From Pseudomonas silvicola (lineage in GTDB: Bacteria > Pseudomonadota > Gammaproteobacteria > Pseudomonadales > Pseudomonadaceae), in NCBI RefSeq assembly GCF_026651855.1, contig NZ_CP093280.1, forward strand, positions 5,974,501 through 6,038,500: a DNA stretch of 64,000 nucleotides. The letters are read 5' to 3'. The notes below the pieces were generated by a model. The model ran no database searches, was not told the DNA's origin, and was given only the letters and a program-made list of their open reading frames with translations. This document shows, one piece after another, positions 62,576 to 64,000 of this stretch (position 1 is its first letter; every line of letters begins with the position of its first letter). The position numbers were made by a program, and so were the translations under genes.

Positions 62576-62857
62576 ATGGCCAAAGCCACTGCCCGTCACA
62601 TCCTGGTGTCCTCGGAAGCCAAGTGCAATGAACTGAAAGCACAAATCGAAGGCGGCGCCGACTTCGCCGAAGTCGCCAAGGCCAACTCCAGCTGCCCATC
62701 CAGCCGCCAAGGCGGTGACCTGGGCTCGTTCGGCCCAGGCCAGATGGTCAAGGAATTCGACACCGTGGTGTTTAGCGCCCCGATCAACGTGGTTCAAGGC
62801 CCGGTCAAGACCCAGTTCGGCTACCACCTGCTGGAAGTGACCAGCCGCCAGGACTGA
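62576..62857 (+). CDS. ppiC: Peptidyl-prolyl cis-trans isomerase C (parvulin)
   Basis: The 93-residue single-domain parvulin has all family landmarks (ARHILVSSEAKCNELKAQIEGGADFAEVAKANSSCPSSRQGGDLGSFGPGQMVKEFDTVVF, FGYHLLEV). It is cytosolic, without a signal peptide. The ATG after CTGGAG was chosen; the frame upstream is not parvulin-like. A strong terminator follows. Confidence 0.96.
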   Translation: MAKATARHILVSSEAKCNELKAQIEGGADFAEVAKANSSCPSSRQGGDLGSFGPGQMVKEFDTVVFSAPINVVQGPVKTQFGYHLLEVTSRQD

Positions 62858-62872
62858 TCCTGCCAGGTTGCC

Positions 62873-62901
62873 AAAAGGCCTGCGCTCGCGCAGGCCTTTT
62901 T
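62873..62901 (+). terminator. Rho-independent terminator after ppiC
   Basis: A perfect 12-bp stem AAAAGGCCTGCG/CGCAGGCCTTTT with a 4-nt loop ends in a short T-run; the A-run on the other side could also serve the opposite strand. Confidence 0.9.
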
Positions 62902-62973
62902 GTTTGTGAACGGCACGGCAGTTGGTGGTAGGGTTGTAAACGCCTGCAACCCACCTTTCCCACAAGGCAGACA

Positions 62974-64000
62974 ATGCGCTCGGTTTTCGCCCTTCTGTTC
63001 CTGACCGCCCACTGGCTGTTGCCCACCAGCGCTTTCGCGGCCGCGCAACATGCCTTGACCGTTTATGGCGAACCGCCCAAGTACCCCGCCGGTTTCAACC
63101 ATTTCGACTACGTCAACCCAACGGCCCCCAAGGGCGGGAGCCTGCGCCGCTCGGCGGTGGAGATTGGCCAGTTCGACCACTTGCTGCCTTATATAGACAA
63201 GGGCACGGGCGTCAGCCAGGTCGACGGCCTGCTGTACTCCCCCCTGGCCCTGCGCTCGCTGGACGAACCCTACACCGTGTACGGCCTGATCGCGCAGAAG
63301 CTGGAGCTGGCCGACGACCACCTGTCATTGCGTTTCTACCTCAACCCCAAGGCCAGCTTCAGCGACGGCGTGCCCATTACCGCCGACGATGTGAAGTTCA
63401 CCTTCAACCTGCTCATGACCCAGGGCAGCCTGCGCTTTCGCACCCAGTTCGCCGACGTCAAACAGGTGGAAGTGGAGGGCCCACGCCAGGTGCGCTTCGA
63501 TTTCAGCAGCACCGACAACCGCAGCCTGCCCCTGGACCTGGCCTCGCTGCCGGTGCTGCCCGAACATTGGTGGAAAGACCACGACTTCGCTGCCGGCGGC
63601 GGGTTCGAAGCCGCGCCCGGCAGTGGCCCCTACACCGTGGGCAAGATCGACAACGGCCGCAGCATCACCTTTGAACGGGACAGGAACTGGTGGGCCAGAG
63701 ACCTGCCGGTGACCCGCGGCCTGTACAACTTCGACCAGTTCGGCGTGGAGTTCTTTGGCGACACCGAAGTGGCGCGCCAGGTGCTGATGGGCGGCGCCTA
63801 CGACTACAACCGCGAATTCTCCGCCACCGCCTACACCATCAAGTACAACAGCCCACCGCTCGATGATGGCCGGCTGCAACGGGCACACCTGGCACCGCAG
63901 AGCCTGCAATCGGCCCAGGGCTTTGTGTTCAACCTGCAACGGCCGGTCTTCCAGGACCGCCGCGTGCGCCAGGCCCTTGCCCTGTTGTGGGACTTCGAGT
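62974..64000 (+). CDS. Family 5 extracellular solute-binding protein (peptide ABC transport), C-terminus beyond window
   Basis: The frame is open from the ATG to the right edge (342 codons). A signal peptide (LFLTAHWLLPTSAFAA) leads into a family 5 periplasmic binding protein of the YejA type (YGEPPKYPAGFNHFDYVNPTAPKGGSL, LNPKASFSDGVPITADDVKFTFNLLM, GSGPYTVGKIDNGRSITFERDRNWWARDLPV). It would deliver oligopeptides to an ABC importer likely encoded next. Confidence 0.93.
   Translation, partial: MRSVFALLFLTAHWLLPTSAFAAAQHALTVYGEPPKYPAGFNHFDYVNPTAPKGGSLRRSAVEIGQFDHLLPYIDKGTGVSQVDGLLYSPLALRSLDEPYTVYGLIAQKLELADDHLSLRFYLNPKASFSDGVPITADDVKFTFNLLMTQGSLRFRTQFADVKQVEVEGPRQVRFDFSSTDNRSLPLDLASLPVLPEHWWKDHDFAAGGGFEAAPGSGPYTVGKIDNGRSITFERDRNWWARDLPVTRGLYNFDQFGVEFFGDTEVARQVLMGGAYDYNREFSATAYTIKYNSPPLDDGRLQRAHLAPQSLQSAQGFVFNLQRPVFQDRRVRQALALLWDFE

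Overview
The window is a Pseudomonas chromosome segment carrying the right end of a large integrated element. The right 8 kb is ordinary pseudomonad backbone: pgsA, uvrC, gacA (TTG start), a GNAT acetyltransferase, a class I DAHP synthase behind two aromatic leader peptides, ppiC and a family 5 solute-binding protein. A tRNA-Gly(GCC) gene (56195-56270, minus) marks the junction. Its last 18 bases (GTCTCGTTTCCCGCTCCA) match, from memory, the ICEclc attachment sequence. An ICEclc-type tyrosine integrase of 623 aa lies directly inside and is transcribed into the element. The other end is not seen in the window, so most or all of 1-56 kb is probably inside the element. All calls come from reading the sequence; no searches or GC calculations were run.

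Bases 1-31.6 kb are a sugar-acid catabolic region. It encodes a three-component periplasmic dehydrogenase (Tat subunit 3, GMC flavoprotein, tri-heme cytochrome c), two enolase-superfamily acid-sugar dehydratases, a mannonate-dehydratase-like protein, two GarD/UxaA-type dehydratases, a uronate-dehydrogenase-like enzyme, two RraA/HMG-aldolase-like proteins, an alpha-ketoglutarate-semialdehyde-type dehydrogenase and five intact MFS carriers. Regulators are a LacI, a LysR and two unusual fusions of an IclR regulator to an SMP-30/gluconolactonase-like propeller. Each fusion gene is divergent from one RraA gene. A near-identical 16-19 bp sequence lies in front of both fusion genes and the aldehyde dehydrogenase operon. 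A decayed MFS gene (31.9-32.2 kb) marks a mosaic junction.

Bases 32.2-53 kb are visibly richer in GC and carry an iron and efflux cassette. It holds VOC and SDR enzymes with an HxlR regulator, a TonB receptor - siderophore-interacting protein - methionine aminopeptidase operon, an RND tripartite efflux operon, two Fur-like genes, a PagL-like lipid A deacylase, an ECF sigma factor, a second siderophore-interacting protein, an SDR, and AraC and LysR regulators. No siderophore synthesis genes are seen, so uptake of foreign siderophores is the simplest reading.

Two signals stand out. (1) Five copies of a promoter-like element (26 bp upstream block, invariant GCAATG, then exactly 20 nt to a TANNNT box) precede genes of the cassette, all in the same orientation. 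They look like a regulon of one activator, probably the AraC protein. (2) Four genes in 46-49.4 kb (PagL, ECF sigma, Fur-like 2, siderophore-interacting protein 2) are each interrupted by an in-frame TAG with conserved coding on both sides. In the last, the TAG falls in a gapless alignment with its intact paralogue. This is either parallel decay or amber readthrough.
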